NCBI GenBank assembly: GCA_963821815.1
Contig: CAWGFG010000006.1
Span: 496,001-560,000 of the forward strand
From: JASGTU01 sp963821815
GTDB taxonomy: Bacteria; Chloroflexota; Anaerolineae; Caldilineales; Caldilineaceae
Length of the DNA stretch: 64,000 nt
Direction of reading: 5' to 3'
Positions 18,515 through 27,794 of the stretch are shown one piece after another. A program made the position numbers and the translations under genes. The notes under the pieces were generated by a model. The model saw only the letters and a program-made list of their open reading frames with translations. It made no database searches and had not been told where the DNA came from. The first letter of the stretch is position 1. Each line of letters begins with the position of its first letter.

Positions 18515-19600
18515 CTACAATTCGTGTTCCATTTCCGCCTGCTCCAAGCGCCAGGCGTCCAACTGACTCAGCAGAGTCTCCTTCGTCGCGTCATCGGCAA
18601 CGATCACCTGGAAGGCCTGCCGGGCGAATCTTGCTAGGTCCTGCCGACCGTAGCCGTAGATTTCGTGTGCTAGCAGGTATTCGTCAACCAACGTGGTGTT
18701 GAAAAGCGGCGGATCATCACTGTTGATGGTCAGGTAGAGGCCCATGCGGTCCAAATGCACGAAGGGGTGAGCCTCCAGCGACGGATAAACGTGCAGGCGC
18801 AGATTGCTTGTCGGATTGACCTCCAGCGGTATCTGTCGGTCGCGCAGCACAACCAACAGTTCCGGGTCTTCGATGGCGCGCACGCCGTGCCCGATGCGCT
18901 CTGCCTGAAGTTCGTTGATAGCGCCCCACACGCTGCTGGGTCCGACAGTTTCACCCGCGTGCGGCAGCGAGTGCAATCCGGCGGATATTGCTCTTTCGAA
19001 TGCGTGCGCGAAATATTCAGGCGGTGCACCTACTTCATCTCCGCCCAGACCAAAGCCTATGCATCCGCGGTCCATGGCATAGATTGCGTAGTCACATGTG
19101 AGTTCTGCGGGCTGCGGATTGTACGAATCCACGTTATCATCGTCGAAACTTGCGTTGCGCGGGATATCGAATACCCACCGCATTTCCACACCATGCGTCT
19201 CTTTTGCTTGGCGACGCCCCTCTTCTAGGCCGTTCAGTACATGATCAATGGATAAACCTTTGTTTGCCACGTGCGTGTGCAAGTACGGCGTGACGGTAAT
19301 CTCGCGATACAGAATGCCTTGTGATGCCATATCATCGCCGCAGGCAACGACGATATCTGTGAAATCATCTTCGTCGCGCAGCAGGCTCGTGATCAACAAG
19401 TACCTCGTGATGAAGTCCGGGAAATTTGTGAAGGTCATCCAACCGCGCAAGGCCTCTACCGAGTCGCCGGGCAAGTCATCAATCCGCCCATGTTTTCGCG
19501 CCAGCCGAAGCAATGTCTCGGGTCCGATGGTCCCTTCCAAGTGAACATGAAGTTCAGCCTTTGGCATGCTGCGAATCCATGATCTCAGTACTTCATCCAT
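18515..19600 (-). CDS. add: Adenosine/adenine deaminase family protein
   Basis: Zinc amidohydrolase converting adenosine (or adenine) to inosine (or hypoxanthine) in purine salvage. All family motifs are present: AELHVHLEGT with H18 and H20 (numbered from the chosen start), SLPHAGETVGP, AERIGHGVRA, EVNPTSNLRL and TINSDDPPLF. The chosen ATG at 19600 has GGAG six bases upstream and gives the family's usual N-terminus; the frame runs on upstream to 19648, which would add 16 residues with no SD. About 361 residues, normal length. Adenine and adenosine deaminases share these motifs, so the substrate is not settled. The distal 3' neighbour is a membrane protein of the same strand. Confidence 0.88.
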   Translation of the reverse strand: MDEVLRSWIRSMPKAELHVHLEGTIGPETLLRLARKHGRIDDLPGDSVEALRGWMTFTNFPDFITRYLLITSLLRDEDDFTDIVVACGDDMASQGILYREITVTPYLHTHVANKGLSIDHVLNGLEEGRRQAKETHGVEMRWVFDIPRNASFDDDNVDSYNPQPAELTCDYAIYAMDRGCIGFGLGGDEVGAPPEYFAHAFERAISAGLHSLPHAGETVGPSSVWGAINELQAERIGHGVRAIEDPELLVVLRDRQIPLEVNPTSNLRLHVYPSLEAHPFVHLDRMGLYLTINSDDPPLFNTTLVDEYLLAHEIYGYGRQDLARFARQAFQVIVADDATKETLLSQLDAWRLEQAEMEHEL

Positions 19601-19838
19601 GATCGACTCCGACAGGTTGATACGCTGGCTGCGAAGATTAGGGTCCACACATCTACTGTGCGCAACGGGAACAATTATGCGTTGTCGTTCGCTTTGTATA
19701 TGCTACGCTAAAGACATTGACCTGCACCCCGTGTTACGATAGTGACAGAGATGCGTTGTTCACATACTATCAGTACGCAGCTAAGTGGAAAACGATTCAA
19801 TGAATGAGATCGTCTAGTCGAAACAAGTATGCCAGAAG

Positions 19839-21239
19839 ATGAGCGTCAAACCAACAAAACAGCCTCGAATTGACTATGCGGCAGATGGTTGGACAGCGCG
19901 CTTGCGTGGTGTGAACATCTTATCTGGGCATAGCGTACTGGCTACTGTTGGCCGGGTGGTGGTGCTCCTGATGGCTATGGCATTTCTGGGCGGCGGTGCA
20001 CTCCCTGCACAGACGGCAAACGTGCGTTCGTATAGTATGACGGTAGCCGGCTGGAGTTTCGATCTCATCCGCTGGGAGGCGCGTGCCGTATCCGAGAAGC
20101 TCTATGCAGATGTGACGCGCCCGTCGTCGGGTATTGATGAAGCAACTAGCGTCGAACTTGTCGTTGATTACCTGCAGCGCGCGGATCGCATAGCGGTGGC
20201 TGAAGATGAAATGGATCAACTCATCAGCCAAGGTGAGTCGAAAACCAGTCCAGAATTCTTAGCGCTGGAGCAGGAAGTCGCATCTCTGCGCGTGGAGCAG
20301 GACAAATATCGGTCGACGGTCGAACAGGTCATCGAGCGGCAGATCGGCGCCGGACTGAAAGAAGAGCGATTTACTCTGCTGGGTATCCCCTTTCCTCCGG
20401 TACAGTTCGCCTTCACTGAGCCGCCGAAGAAGCTTGTAGTAAGCCCACGCGACAGAATCGAAATTGTGCATAGCAATATGCTAGCTGAGGATATGCCCGT
20501 CTCAGCGATGGAAGAGGCTGAAGCAAGCATCAATTCCGGCGATCGAGTGCGCGCCTATATCACGAATATCGGCGGGCTGGGAGCGTTTCCGACCATGGTG
20601 GTGGATGATGCCAGCCTAGAGTGGATCCTCAGCACCGTAGCGCATGAATGGACGCATAATTACCTAGCCATGAATCCACTGGGCTGGAGTTATTTTAAGA
20701 ACCAGCAGATGACGACCATCAACGAAACAGTTGCCGACATCGTAGGTGACGAAATTGGCGCCAATGTTGGCGAATGGTACTACGGCATAAAATCGTCTAA
20801 GCCGAAATCAGCGCCAACTGCGGAACTGCAACCGGGGCTGCCGCTCGACGAGCTGGACGAACCTGCCAAAGAGACCATTCTTCATGCAGGGGATATGGCC
20901 AACGATGTAACTGATTTCGACTTCAGAGCGGAGATGCGAGCCACACGGCTTGAGGTAGACCGGTTACTGCAACAGGGACGTGTTCAGCAGGCGGAGGATT
21001 TCATGGAGCAGCGCAGGCAGTTTTTCGTTGCCAATGGCTATCCGCTGCGCGTTCTCAACCAGGCCTATTTTGCTTTTCATGGCAGTTACGGCAAGAGCGC
21101 CGCCAGCACCAGTCCTATCGGTCCGAAGCTGCGCGAACTGCGTTCGCTGACGCCGGACCTTCATACATTCGTCAGCGTTGTGAAGCGCTTCAACGACGCC
21201 TCTGATTTGGACGCGGCATTGACCCGGTGGCGATCGTAG
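19839..21239 (+). CDS. Membrane-anchored HEWTH zinc metalloprotease-like protein, unknown family
   Basis: 466 residues. One signal-anchor helix at about residues 37-58 (VVVLLMAMAFLGGGALPAQ), then an extracytoplasmic region. HEWTH at residues 269-273 followed by NETVADIVGDE with E296 gives the arrangement expected for a gluzincin-type zinc site (HExxH plus a downstream Glu). A helical, charged stretch at about 120-175 (EMDQLISQGESK to EQVIERQIG) may be a coiled coil. The last 100 residues include a helical region (RLEVDRLLQQGRVQQAEDFM) and FAFHGSYGKSAAS. I do not recognise a named family. It is flanked by an unrelated deaminase and sfsA, giving no contextual substrate. Confidence 0.65.
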   Translation: MSVKPTKQPRIDYAADGWTARLRGVNILSGHSVLATVGRVVVLLMAMAFLGGGALPAQTANVRSYSMTVAGWSFDLIRWEARAVSEKLYADVTRPSSGIDEATSVELVVDYLQRADRIAVAEDEMDQLISQGESKTSPEFLALEQEVASLRVEQDKYRSTVEQVIERQIGAGLKEERFTLLGIPFPPVQFAFTEPPKKLVVSPRDRIEIVHSNMLAEDMPVSAMEEAEASINSGDRVRAYITNIGGLGAFPTMVVDDASLEWILSTVAHEWTHNYLAMNPLGWSYFKNQQMTTINETVADIVGDEIGANVGEWYYGIKSSKPKSAPTAELQPGLPLDELDEPAKETILHAGDMANDVTDFDFRAEMRATRLEVDRLLQQGRVQQAEDFMEQRRQFFVANGYPLRVLNQAYFAFHGSYGKSAASTSPIGPKLRELRSLTPDLHTFVSVVKRFNDASDLDAALTRWRS

Positions 21240-21318
21240 TCGCACATACCTCACTTTCTTCGCGGCTATTGGTGGTACTGTCTACAAAATCTCGAAACAA
21301 TCGACTGTTGAGCGCCTG

Positions 21319-22065
21319 ATGCAATTCGACTTCGAATTTCTGCCTGCCACCTTCATTGCCAGACCCAACCGTTTCCTTGTGGTCGCCGAATTGCAGGCGA
21401 ACGGTGAGATCGTGCGAGCCCATTGTCCGGATCCAGGGCGCATGCGCGAATTGCTGCTTCCCGGCACAGTGGTTTACCTTTCGACGGCAAAGAATCCCAA
21501 TCGCAAGACACGGTATGATCTGCGCTTCGTAGTCCATCCGCACGCGGGCGTACTCGTTAGCACCGATTCGACCTTGCCCAACCGTCTCTTTGCGGAGGCT
21601 ATGCAGCAGGGGGCTGCGCCGCCTCTGAGCGACTATACTGTGCAGCAAGCGGAAGTGACGTTGCCGGATGAAGTTACGGGCGGCACAGGAGTTCGAAGCC
21701 GCATCGACTTCCTGCTCAGCGACGGCAACGGAACGCCGCTGTGGGTCGAGGTCAAGTCGGCTACATTGGTGGAAAATCGTGTTGCGCTGTTTCCGGATGC
21801 CAAGACAGACAGGGGAAGACGACACGTCTTGGAACTGGTGAAGCTCAAGCAGAAGACGGGTCATCGGGTTGCCGTAGCCTTCGTCGTGCAGCGGGAAGAT
21901 GCAGACATGGTCAAACCTCAACGGGAGATTGATCCCGATTTCGCAGATGCGATGTACTATGCTGTTCAAGAGGGATTGGAGACCTATGCGTTTGTGTGCG
22001 ATGTAAGTCTGGAGACAATTTCTATTGCGCGCGCTATTGATGTGGTTGTATCGGCAACTGACTGA
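21319..22065 (+). CDS. sfsA: SfsA family nuclease-like protein
   Basis: 248 residues, the usual SfsA length. The N-terminal OB-like part has FIARPNRFLVVAEL and AHCPDPGRMRELLLPG; the C-terminal part has the restriction-endonuclease-like signature SRIDFLLSD followed by WVEVKSATLVE and FPDAKTDRGRRHVLEL, carrying the D...ExK residues. SfsA was named for sugar-fermentation stimulation in E. coli; the fold points to nucleic-acid cleavage, but the physiological role is not established. The end overlaps the start of the methyltransferase gene by up to 41 bases, suggesting co-expression. Confidence 0.92.
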   Translation: MQFDFEFLPATFIARPNRFLVVAELQANGEIVRAHCPDPGRMRELLLPGTVVYLSTAKNPNRKTRYDLRFVVHPHAGVLVSTDSTLPNRLFAEAMQQGAAPPLSDYTVQQAEVTLPDEVTGGTGVRSRIDFLLSDGNGTPLWVEVKSATLVENRVALFPDAKTDRGRRHVLELVKLKQKTGHRVAVAFVVQREDADMVKPQREIDPDFADAMYYAVQEGLETYAFVCDVSLETISIARAIDVVVSATD

Positions 22066-22678
22066 GCGACTCTATCATGAGTGGTCACCGCTCTACGACG
22101 CCACTGCATGGTTGGTTAGCTTTGGACAGTGGGATGCTTGGCGTCGCAGCAGCCTCGAGTTTGTACAGGGCAGTTGCGTGCTCGAGTTGGGCTCGGGTAC
22201 CGGTAGGCTTCTTCCGCACTTGAGCCACATCAGCAACATGGTCATTGCCGTCGAACCGTCGTCCCATATGGTTGTGCGCACAGCGAAAGGCGTGCGTGCG
22301 ACTGGAAGCAAAACAATAGTTGTTCAAGCGCGCGCTCAGCAGTTGCCATTGCGGGATGAATCCGTCGACACCATCGTCTGCACCTTCCCCACTGAGTACG
22401 TACTTGATCCGCAGACAATCGTGGCGTGCAGACATGTGCTACGGAGTGGCAAAAACTGCTACGGATCGAGCCGCTTTGTCATCACAGGGTTATGGGTAGA
22501 CACTGATATACGCATCTTACGTTGGCTCGGGGTCGTCTTCTACGGACGTGCGAACATGGTATTCCTTGCTCGATACCTAGCAGCGTTTCGGCAGGCCGGT
22601 TATTCACCCGCTGTACTCGAGCAAAGGATTGGTTCTTTTCGCATAGGCACGCTCATTGCGATAAAATTACAAAACTAA
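22040..22678 (+). CDS. Class I SAM-dependent methyltransferase
   Basis: About 212 residues from the ATG at 22040; a TTG at 22025 would add five. The SAM-binding motif I is VLELGSGTGRLLPHL, followed by IAVEPSSHMVVRT (motif II) and the strand LPLRDESVDTIVCTFPTEYV (post-I/II acidic region), the pattern of Methyltransf_11/25 proteins. The start WLYRQLTERLYHEWSPLYD resembles small-molecule or quinone/lipid methyltransferases, but the substrate cannot be deduced. It begins inside the 3' end of sfsA in another frame and likely relies on translational coupling. Confidence 0.78.
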   Translation: MWLYRQLTERLYHEWSPLYDATAWLVSFGQWDAWRRSSLEFVQGSCVLELGSGTGRLLPHLSHISNMVIAVEPSSHMVVRTAKGVRATGSKTIVVQARAQQLPLRDESVDTIVCTFPTEYVLDPQTIVACRHVLRSGKNCYGSSRFVITGLWVDTDIRILRWLGVVFYGRANMVFLARYLAAFRQAGYSPAVLEQRIGSFRIGTLIAIKLQN

Positions 22679-22708
22679 CCTATCTGCAATAACTATGCGA
22701 ATATCGCC

Positions 22709-23500
22709 ATGAACACACGACTTAGAATCAGCGACCTGTACAACAGCGGCATACGAACGCACATCAAGGGGGCGTCGTCTGCCGAGGAAACGAAGTATGG
22801 CATCCGACTCGAACTGCACGAGTCCACCGCTGCGGACGGGTACGCAAACTCGCAGATCGACGATTATCGCGTCAACCAGAGCAACACCTTTCACTGGCGT
22901 GCCAACGTCCGCCTATCACTTCGGGCGCGCTTTTCGCATCCAGCACACGATTTATCGGGAACAGCCGGTTTCGGATTCTGGAATGCGCCAATCGGTATTG
23001 GCGTACGCAGCATGCCATCACTACCGGCAGCTGCGTGGTTCTTCTTCGGCGGTCCTAACTCCAACATGCCCGTTGCAATGAATGTACCGGGCAACGGTTG
23101 GAAGGCGGCAACCATGGATACGCGTAATGCCTCCTTCCTTGCCTTGTTACCCTCTGCGCCTATCGCGCTGCCGCTTATGCACTGGCATGCGGCGTACGAA
23201 CGACTGTGGCCCATCGCCCAACGTGCCATGCGCGCCGACGAAACGGTCCTATCTGACGACATGTCGGAATGGCACGACTATTCGATCACTTGGACCAAAG
23301 ATCAGTTGCAGTTCGAAATCGACGATGAGGTCGTGTTGCGCCCTAACACAACGCCTCACTGCTGCATGGGATTCGTAGCCTGGATCGACAACCAGTATAT
23401 GGTTGCGACGCCACAGGGCAAATTTCGACTTGGAATCACGCCAGTAAGAGAAGCGAGAAGCCTTGAAATTGCAGACCTCTCGCTCACCAAATTGGGTTAG
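22709..23500 (+). CDS. Concanavalin-A-like beta-sandwich protein, function unknown
   Basis: 263 residues, no signal peptide and no membrane helix. The sequence alternates short hydrophobic strands and aromatic residues: FHWRANVRLSLRARFSHP, GTAGFGFWNAPIG, AWFFFGGPNSN, WHDYSITWTKDQLQFEID near the C-terminus. The last pattern (WH.Y.I.W....I.F.ID) is typical of GH16/LamG-type jelly-roll domains, but the GH16 ExDxE catalytic motif is absent, so enzymatic activity is not supported. I place it in the concanavalin-A-like superfamily only tentatively. It sits between a methyltransferase gene and the convergent malic enzyme gene. Confidence 0.6.
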   Translation: MNTRLRISDLYNSGIRTHIKGASSAEETKYGIRLELHESTAADGYANSQIDDYRVNQSNTFHWRANVRLSLRARFSHPAHDLSGTAGFGFWNAPIGIGVRSMPSLPAAAWFFFGGPNSNMPVAMNVPGNGWKAATMDTRNASFLALLPSAPIALPLMHWHAAYERLWPIAQRAMRADETVLSDDMSEWHDYSITWTKDQLQFEIDDEVVLRPNTTPHCCMGFVAWIDNQYMVATPQGKFRLGITPVREARSLEIADLSLTKLG

Positions 23501-23540
23501 GAATACGCAAAATAACGTGTGATTACGCTGTCCCTGAGGG

Positions 23541-25781
23541 CTAGGTTGAGTGCGCCTTCACTGACGCCAGGATGGCCACATTGACTATATCGCGTACGTC
23601 AGCGCCGGTAGCCAGCGTTTGCACAGGCTCAGCCATGCCGACCAGAATCGGTCCGATAGCGTCTGCGCCGCCAAGACGACTAACGAGTTGATAGGCAGTG
23701 ACCGCAGCGGAGAGGCGCGGGAAGACGAGTACGTTGGCATCTTCTACCTGGCTGAAGGGATAGTGGCGGCGCATCAAGTCCGGAACAACGGCCACGCTTG
23801 GTTGCATCTCGCCGTCAATAATTAAGTCTGGTCTGCTCTTCTTGACAATTTCCGTCGCAGCACGCATGCGAACAGCCTCATCGTGCGAGACGCTTCCAAA
23901 GTTGGAGAAGCTCAACATAGCAATGCGCGGTTCTATCCCGTATTCCTTGGCTAGTTCGGCGGCATTGATCGCGATGGCAGCTAGCTGCTGTTCCGTCGGC
24001 TCTATGATAACGGTGGCGTCTGTGAAGAAGTAGATGCGGTCTTCCACAATGACTAGAAAGACGCCGCTGACGCAACTATCTTGCCTCGCGCCCACTGTCT
24101 GCAGCGCTGGTCGCAGCACCTCTGGATAGTTATACGTGATACCCGAGATGAACAGGTCCGCGTCGCCTTGGTCCACCATCATCGGGCCATAGTAGTTGCT
24201 TTGGCGAAGCAAGTCTTTGGCCAGGCTAAGCGTGACACCCTTGCGCTGTCGTCTCTTATAGAACGCACTGGCATAGGAATCCCGTTGATTGGATGCGTTA
24301 GGGTCAACCACATCGGGCTCGTATTGGATGCCAAGTGCGGCTCGCTCCTTCTCGACATCCTCCGGTCTTGCCAGCAAGATGGGCTGGGCGATGCCGTTGC
24401 TTTCCAATGTATAAGCTGCTCGAATGACTTTCGGATGCTCGCCTTCGGCAAAGGCGATCCGCAAGGGATTCTGACGCGCCTTCTGCTCCATCGTGCGCAT
24501 AAATTGCACGGTCGTGCCCATGCGTTCTGCCAACTGGTTCAGATATTCTTCCTTGCCAATCTCGATACGCGCCACACCGCTGTCAATGGCCGCCTGTGCC
24601 ACGGCTGGTGCGACGTGCATGAGCACGCGTGGGTCCAGCGGCTTGGGCATGATGTAGTCGCGTCCGAACTTGAGCGTTTCCAGTCCATAGGCGCGGTTCA
24701 CCTCGTCGGGCACATCTTCCTTGGCCAATGACGCCAGCGCATGAACTGCAGCTAGTTTCATCTCCATGTTTATCGCCACGGCGCGCACATCCAGCGCCCC
24801 GCGAAAGATGAACGGGAAGCCAAGTACATTGTTAACCTGGTTAGGGTAATCGCTGCGCCCGGTACCAAAGATCACGTCACTGCGCGCTTCCTGAACGTCT
24901 TCCCAAGTAATTTCGGGATCTGGGTTAGCCATGGCGAAGATGATGGGATCGCGCGCCATACTACGGACCATCGCCTGACTTAGGCAATTGGGCACGGACA
25001 GGCCCACAAATACGTCGGCGTCCGTCAGCGCATCTTCAAGCGTGCGTGCTTCGGAAAGCGTGGCATATTGCAGCTTGAATTCGTTCATGCCCTCTTCGCG
25101 GCCGGCATAGATGACGCCGCGACTGTCGCAAAGAAGGATGTTTTGCCGCTGCACACCCATGGCGACGTATAAATCCGCCACGGCGATACCGGCTGCGCCC
25201 GCGCCATTGATAACCACTTTCACTTTGTCGGCTGACTTGTTGACTAGTTCTAGTGCGTTGAGCAGGCCCGCGCCGGATATGATGGCAGTGCCATGCTGGT
25301 CGTCGTGGAAGACCGGAATGTTGCAGCGCTTCTGCGCCTCGCGCTCAATGTAGAAGCATTCCGGCGCTTTGATGTCCTCTAGGTTGATGCCGCCGAACGT
25401 GGGCGAGATGATCTCGATGAGGCGGACAATCTCATCCGGGTCGTCGCTGTTGATTTCAATATCAAAGACATCTACATCTGCGAAGCGCTTAAATAGGACG
25501 GCTTTCCCTTCCATCACCGGCTTGGCCGCTTCCGGTCCGCGATTGCCAAGCCCCAGGATGGCCGAACCATTCGAGATGACGGCAACTAAATTACCTTTTG
25601 CCGTATAGTCGTACGCACGCAGTGGATTGTCGGCAATTTCCAGGACGGGATAGGCAACGCCGGGCGAATAAGCCAAGGACAGATCCATCTGGGTCTGCAT
25701 GGGTTTGGTGGCGGTGATCTTTAGTTTGCCTGGCCTACCGCCTGAATGATACTCAAGGGCAGCCGATTTGGTAACAGCCAT
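23541..25781 (-). CDS. maeB: MaeB-type NADP malic enzyme with phosphotransacetylase-like domain
   Basis: 746 residues, the size of the MaeB fusion. The N-terminal malic enzyme has DLSLAYSPGVAYPVLEI, NGSAILGLGNRGPEAAKPVMEGKA (shortened here), FDIEINSDDPDEIV, the metal site NIPVFHDDQHGTAI and the Rossmann motif INGAGAAGIAVADLY. From about residue 430 it has a phosphate acetyl/butyryltransferase-like domain (AFAEGEHPKVIRAAY, ARQDSCVSGVFLV, FPRLSAAVTAYQLVSRLGGADAIGPIL). Malic enzyme decarboxylates malate to pyruvate, supplying NADPH; in MaeB proteins the C-terminal domain is usually regulatory (acetyl-CoA sensing), not catalytic. A weak SD precedes the ATG. Confidence 0.95.
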   Translation of the reverse strand: MAVTKSAALEYHSGGRPGKLKITATKPMQTQMDLSLAYSPGVAYPVLEIADNPLRAYDYTAKGNLVAVISNGSAILGLGNRGPEAAKPVMEGKAVLFKRFADVDVFDIEINSDDPDEIVRLIEIISPTFGGINLEDIKAPECFYIEREAQKRCNIPVFHDDQHGTAIISGAGLLNALELVNKSADKVKVVINGAGAAGIAVADLYVAMGVQRQNILLCDSRGVIYAGREEGMNEFKLQYATLSEARTLEDALTDADVFVGLSVPNCLSQAMVRSMARDPIIFAMANPDPEITWEDVQEARSDVIFGTGRSDYPNQVNNVLGFPFIFRGALDVRAVAINMEMKLAAVHALASLAKEDVPDEVNRAYGLETLKFGRDYIMPKPLDPRVLMHVAPAVAQAAIDSGVARIEIGKEEYLNQLAERMGTTVQFMRTMEQKARQNPLRIAFAEGEHPKVIRAAYTLESNGIAQPILLARPEDVEKERAALGIQYEPDVVDPNASNQRDSYASAFYKRRQRKGVTLSLAKDLLRQSNYYGPMMVDQGDADLFISGITYNYPEVLRPALQTVGARQDSCVSGVFLVIVEDRIYFFTDATVIIEPTEQQLAAIAINAAELAKEYGIEPRIAMLSFSNFGSVSHDEAVRMRAATEIVKKSRPDLIIDGEMQPSVAVVPDLMRRHYPFSQVEDANVLVFPRLSAAVTAYQLVSRLGGADAIGPILVGMAEPVQTLATGADVRDIVNVAILASVKAHST

Positions 25782-25969
25782 GCGCTATCTCGCTTTCTCA
25801 GATTCGCTCAGTTGGTTTCGTTAGGGGTTTATCATCGTGCCTTGTAACAATCGTGTGCATGCTTCGGTCACTTTCGGGGAGTTTATAATTTGCGAAACAT
25901 GGCGTATGCGGACCCAGTGGTAAACACGATTCACTAGGGCATGTTGCTAAAGGAATTGATATTGTGATC

Positions 25970-26944
25970 CTAGCTTGAATCGGAATCCGGGTCAATTGCA
26001 TCGAGCGCAGACGTCAGCTCAGGGGGCAGCGGCGCAACAAATTCCATGCGCTGCCCGGAAGCGGGCAGGTCCAGCGCAAGCGTGTACGAATGCAAGAAGA
26101 GACGGCCTACTGACAGCCGCTGCTTTCGATACCCGTATATGGCGTCGCCGACAATAGGATGCTTCATCCAGGCGAAATGGACGCGAAGCTGGTGTGTGCG
26201 CCCGGTGTGCAATGTTGCGTTGACCAACGAAAACTGAGCGGGTCCGCCGGCAGTCCCCGGTGGCAACGCATACAGCGCCGCAGTCTCATAGTCGGTAACG
26301 GCGTTTCGTGACCTAGCCGAATCTGACGACTGGTTGGCGGGGAAGGCGGCTTGACGTTTTCGCTCTGTTGGATGCCTGCCTAAGGGTACATTGATACGGC
26401 CGCGTTCCGGTTCAATCCGCCCCTCAAGAAGCGCAACGTAAACTTTGATCACGGTGCGTGATTTGAACTGGCTTTGCAGGTTACGCAATGCTGCATCGTT
26501 CTTCGCAATGACGATTAGGCCCGATGTATCCTTGTCCAGCCGATGCACGATGCCGGGTCGCATCTCGCCGCCAATACCTTGGATGTCCGGACAATGGTGG
26601 AGGATGGCGTGGACCAACGTGCCATGTTCGTGACCAGGCGCAGGGTGCACGACCATTCCAGACAATTTGTTCACGACCACGATATCCGTATCCTCGTACA
26701 CGATCTCGAGCGGAATATCCTCCGCTTCCAGTACTGGCTCGGCTGCCGGTTCCGGCACCGTAACATATACGCTCTGTCCCTCGCCGAGACGTATCGAGGC
26801 CTTGGAGACAGAACCATCGACGATTACTTGTCCGTCGCGAATCCAACGCTGGAGTTCACTTCGACTGCGGTCGGAATAGCGCCCGGTCAACCATCGATCG
26901 AGTCGTTTGCCTGCGTCAGATGAGTTTACGATGAAGGTATCCAT
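25970..26944 (-). CDS. rluD: RluD-family 23S rRNA pseudouridine synthase
   Basis: The N-terminal S4 RNA-binding domain (DAGKRLDRWLTGRYSDRSRSE) is followed by the pseudouridine synthase domain with the catalytic-Asp motif GIVHRLDKDTSGLIVIAK and later HTGRTHQLRVHFAWMKHPIVGD (motif shortened in meaning: the RluD signature). These enzymes isomerise uridines in helix 69 of 23S rRNA or similar sites. I chose ATG at 26944, giving 325 residues and a standard N-terminus; the frame also permits a TTG at 26983 immediately after the lspA stop. The close packing with lspA is the classical lspA-rluD arrangement. Confidence 0.92.
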   Translation of the reverse strand: MDTFIVNSSDAGKRLDRWLTGRYSDRSRSELQRWIRDGQVIVDGSVSKASIRLGEGQSVYVTVPEPAAEPVLEAEDIPLEIVYEDTDIVVVNKLSGMVVHPAPGHEHGTLVHAILHHCPDIQGIGGEMRPGIVHRLDKDTSGLIVIAKNDAALRNLQSQFKSRTVIKVYVALLEGRIEPERGRINVPLGRHPTERKRQAAFPANQSSDSARSRNAVTDYETAALYALPPGTAGGPAQFSLVNATLHTGRTHQLRVHFAWMKHPIVGDAIYGYRKQRLSVGRLFLHSYTLALDLPASGQRMEFVAPLPPELTSALDAIDPDSDSS

Positions 26945-26983
26945 GGTTGAAAAGGCCGGCAGACAAGGAACGCCGGTAGTCAA

Positions 26984-27541
26984 CTACGACTTAGAATTCG
27001 TGCCGGCAGCCGATTCGGCGGCACGTTCGGCCTTTGCGTCACGTTCGCGACGTATGTCATCACGTACGATTATGACCCCCAATCCGATCACGCCCACGAT
27101 GACTGCGCTGTCGGCGATGTTGAACGATGGCCAGTAGTAGACGCCTGGTATGCCGATGCGGATGAAGTCTGTGACGTGTCCTTGAACGAAGCGATCGATG
27201 AGATTACCCAAAGCGCCGCCTAGCTGCATACCTAGAAAAACGCGGATGAGTTTTTGATCTGGTGGAATTCTGGGCGAATAGTCGAGAATGGCAACGATGA
27301 CGCCTATGACCACAACAGTTAGAAGGTAGTTGCGGTTCTGCATGATACCGAACGCAGCGCCGGTGTTCATAACATGCTCAATAACGAAGTACTTGCCAAA
27401 CTGCGGAATGGGAATTATGTAACTGTACTTCTCGATATTGACCCGAACCCACTCCTTGGACAGCTGGTCTAGAATCACAACGATAGCGGCAACGAGCAGG
27501 ACTAGCCATGTGCCCTTTAGCCAATTCGAAATCGACTTCAT
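26984..27541 (-). CDS. lspA: Lipoprotein signal peptidase (signal peptidase II)
   Basis: 185 residues, four membrane helices, inner-membrane aspartic protease that removes signal peptides of prolipoproteins. Conserved motifs NTGAAFGIMQN, then GGALGNLIDRFVQGHVTDFI hold the two catalytic aspartates. ATG is preceded by GAGGG. It has a somewhat long charged C-terminal tail (RRERDAKAERAAES). It is followed directly by rluD on the same strand, and reads away from hisH across a 253-base shared upstream region. The lipoprotein encoded at 54.1-56.9 kb is a plausible substrate. Confidence 0.95.
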   Translation of the reverse strand: MKSISNWLKGTWLVLLVAAIVVILDQLSKEWVRVNIEKYSYIIPIPQFGKYFVIEHVMNTGAAFGIMQNRNYLLTVVVIGVIVAILDYSPRIPPDQKLIRVFLGMQLGGALGNLIDRFVQGHVTDFIRIGIPGVYYWPSFNIADSAVIVGVIGLGVIIVRDDIRRERDAKAERAAESAAGTNSKS

Positions 27542-27706
27542 GATCCCTCATCCTAAACCGATGGTTACGAACGCCATTTCACGCTCGGCCCGTCCACGCT
27601 ATGGCCTGAACCATTGTACCCGATGGGCAGGCGAATGGCGCAACCGTGCGGTTATTTCGCACCGTAGCGGGCTGAATCCGCTATCGCGTCCGCCAACTCG
27701 TGCATT

Positions 27707-27734
27707 TTGCACAATCGATCAGTCCGCTTACTAT
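27707..27734 (+). promoter_or_regulatory. Candidate sigma70-type promoter upstream of hisH
   Basis: TTGCAC (27707-27712), 16-base spacer, TACTAT (27729-27734). Reading of the 253-base divergent region between lspA and hisH; the hisH ATG (27795) would be about 53 bases downstream of the predicted start of transcription, with AGGAA as its SD. Nothing else in the gap stands out. Confidence 0.4.
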
Positions 27735-27794
27735 ACACCAGGTAGCGACGTCCTATATGCACACACGTCCTTTGGCATCCACAGGAATTGGTAG

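Noticed and set aside
19682..19740. Promoter before the HEWTH protease gene (TTGTCG/TACGCT and TTGACC/TACGAT)
   Set aside because: The better hexamers have 16- or 12-base spacing and weak -10 matches, so support is insufficient; the remainder of the 238-base gap shows no other signal.
24081..24731. 216-residue ORF on the + strand within the malic enzyme gene
   Set aside because: Antisense to a well-conserved MaeB coding region; no recognisable domain and biased composition.
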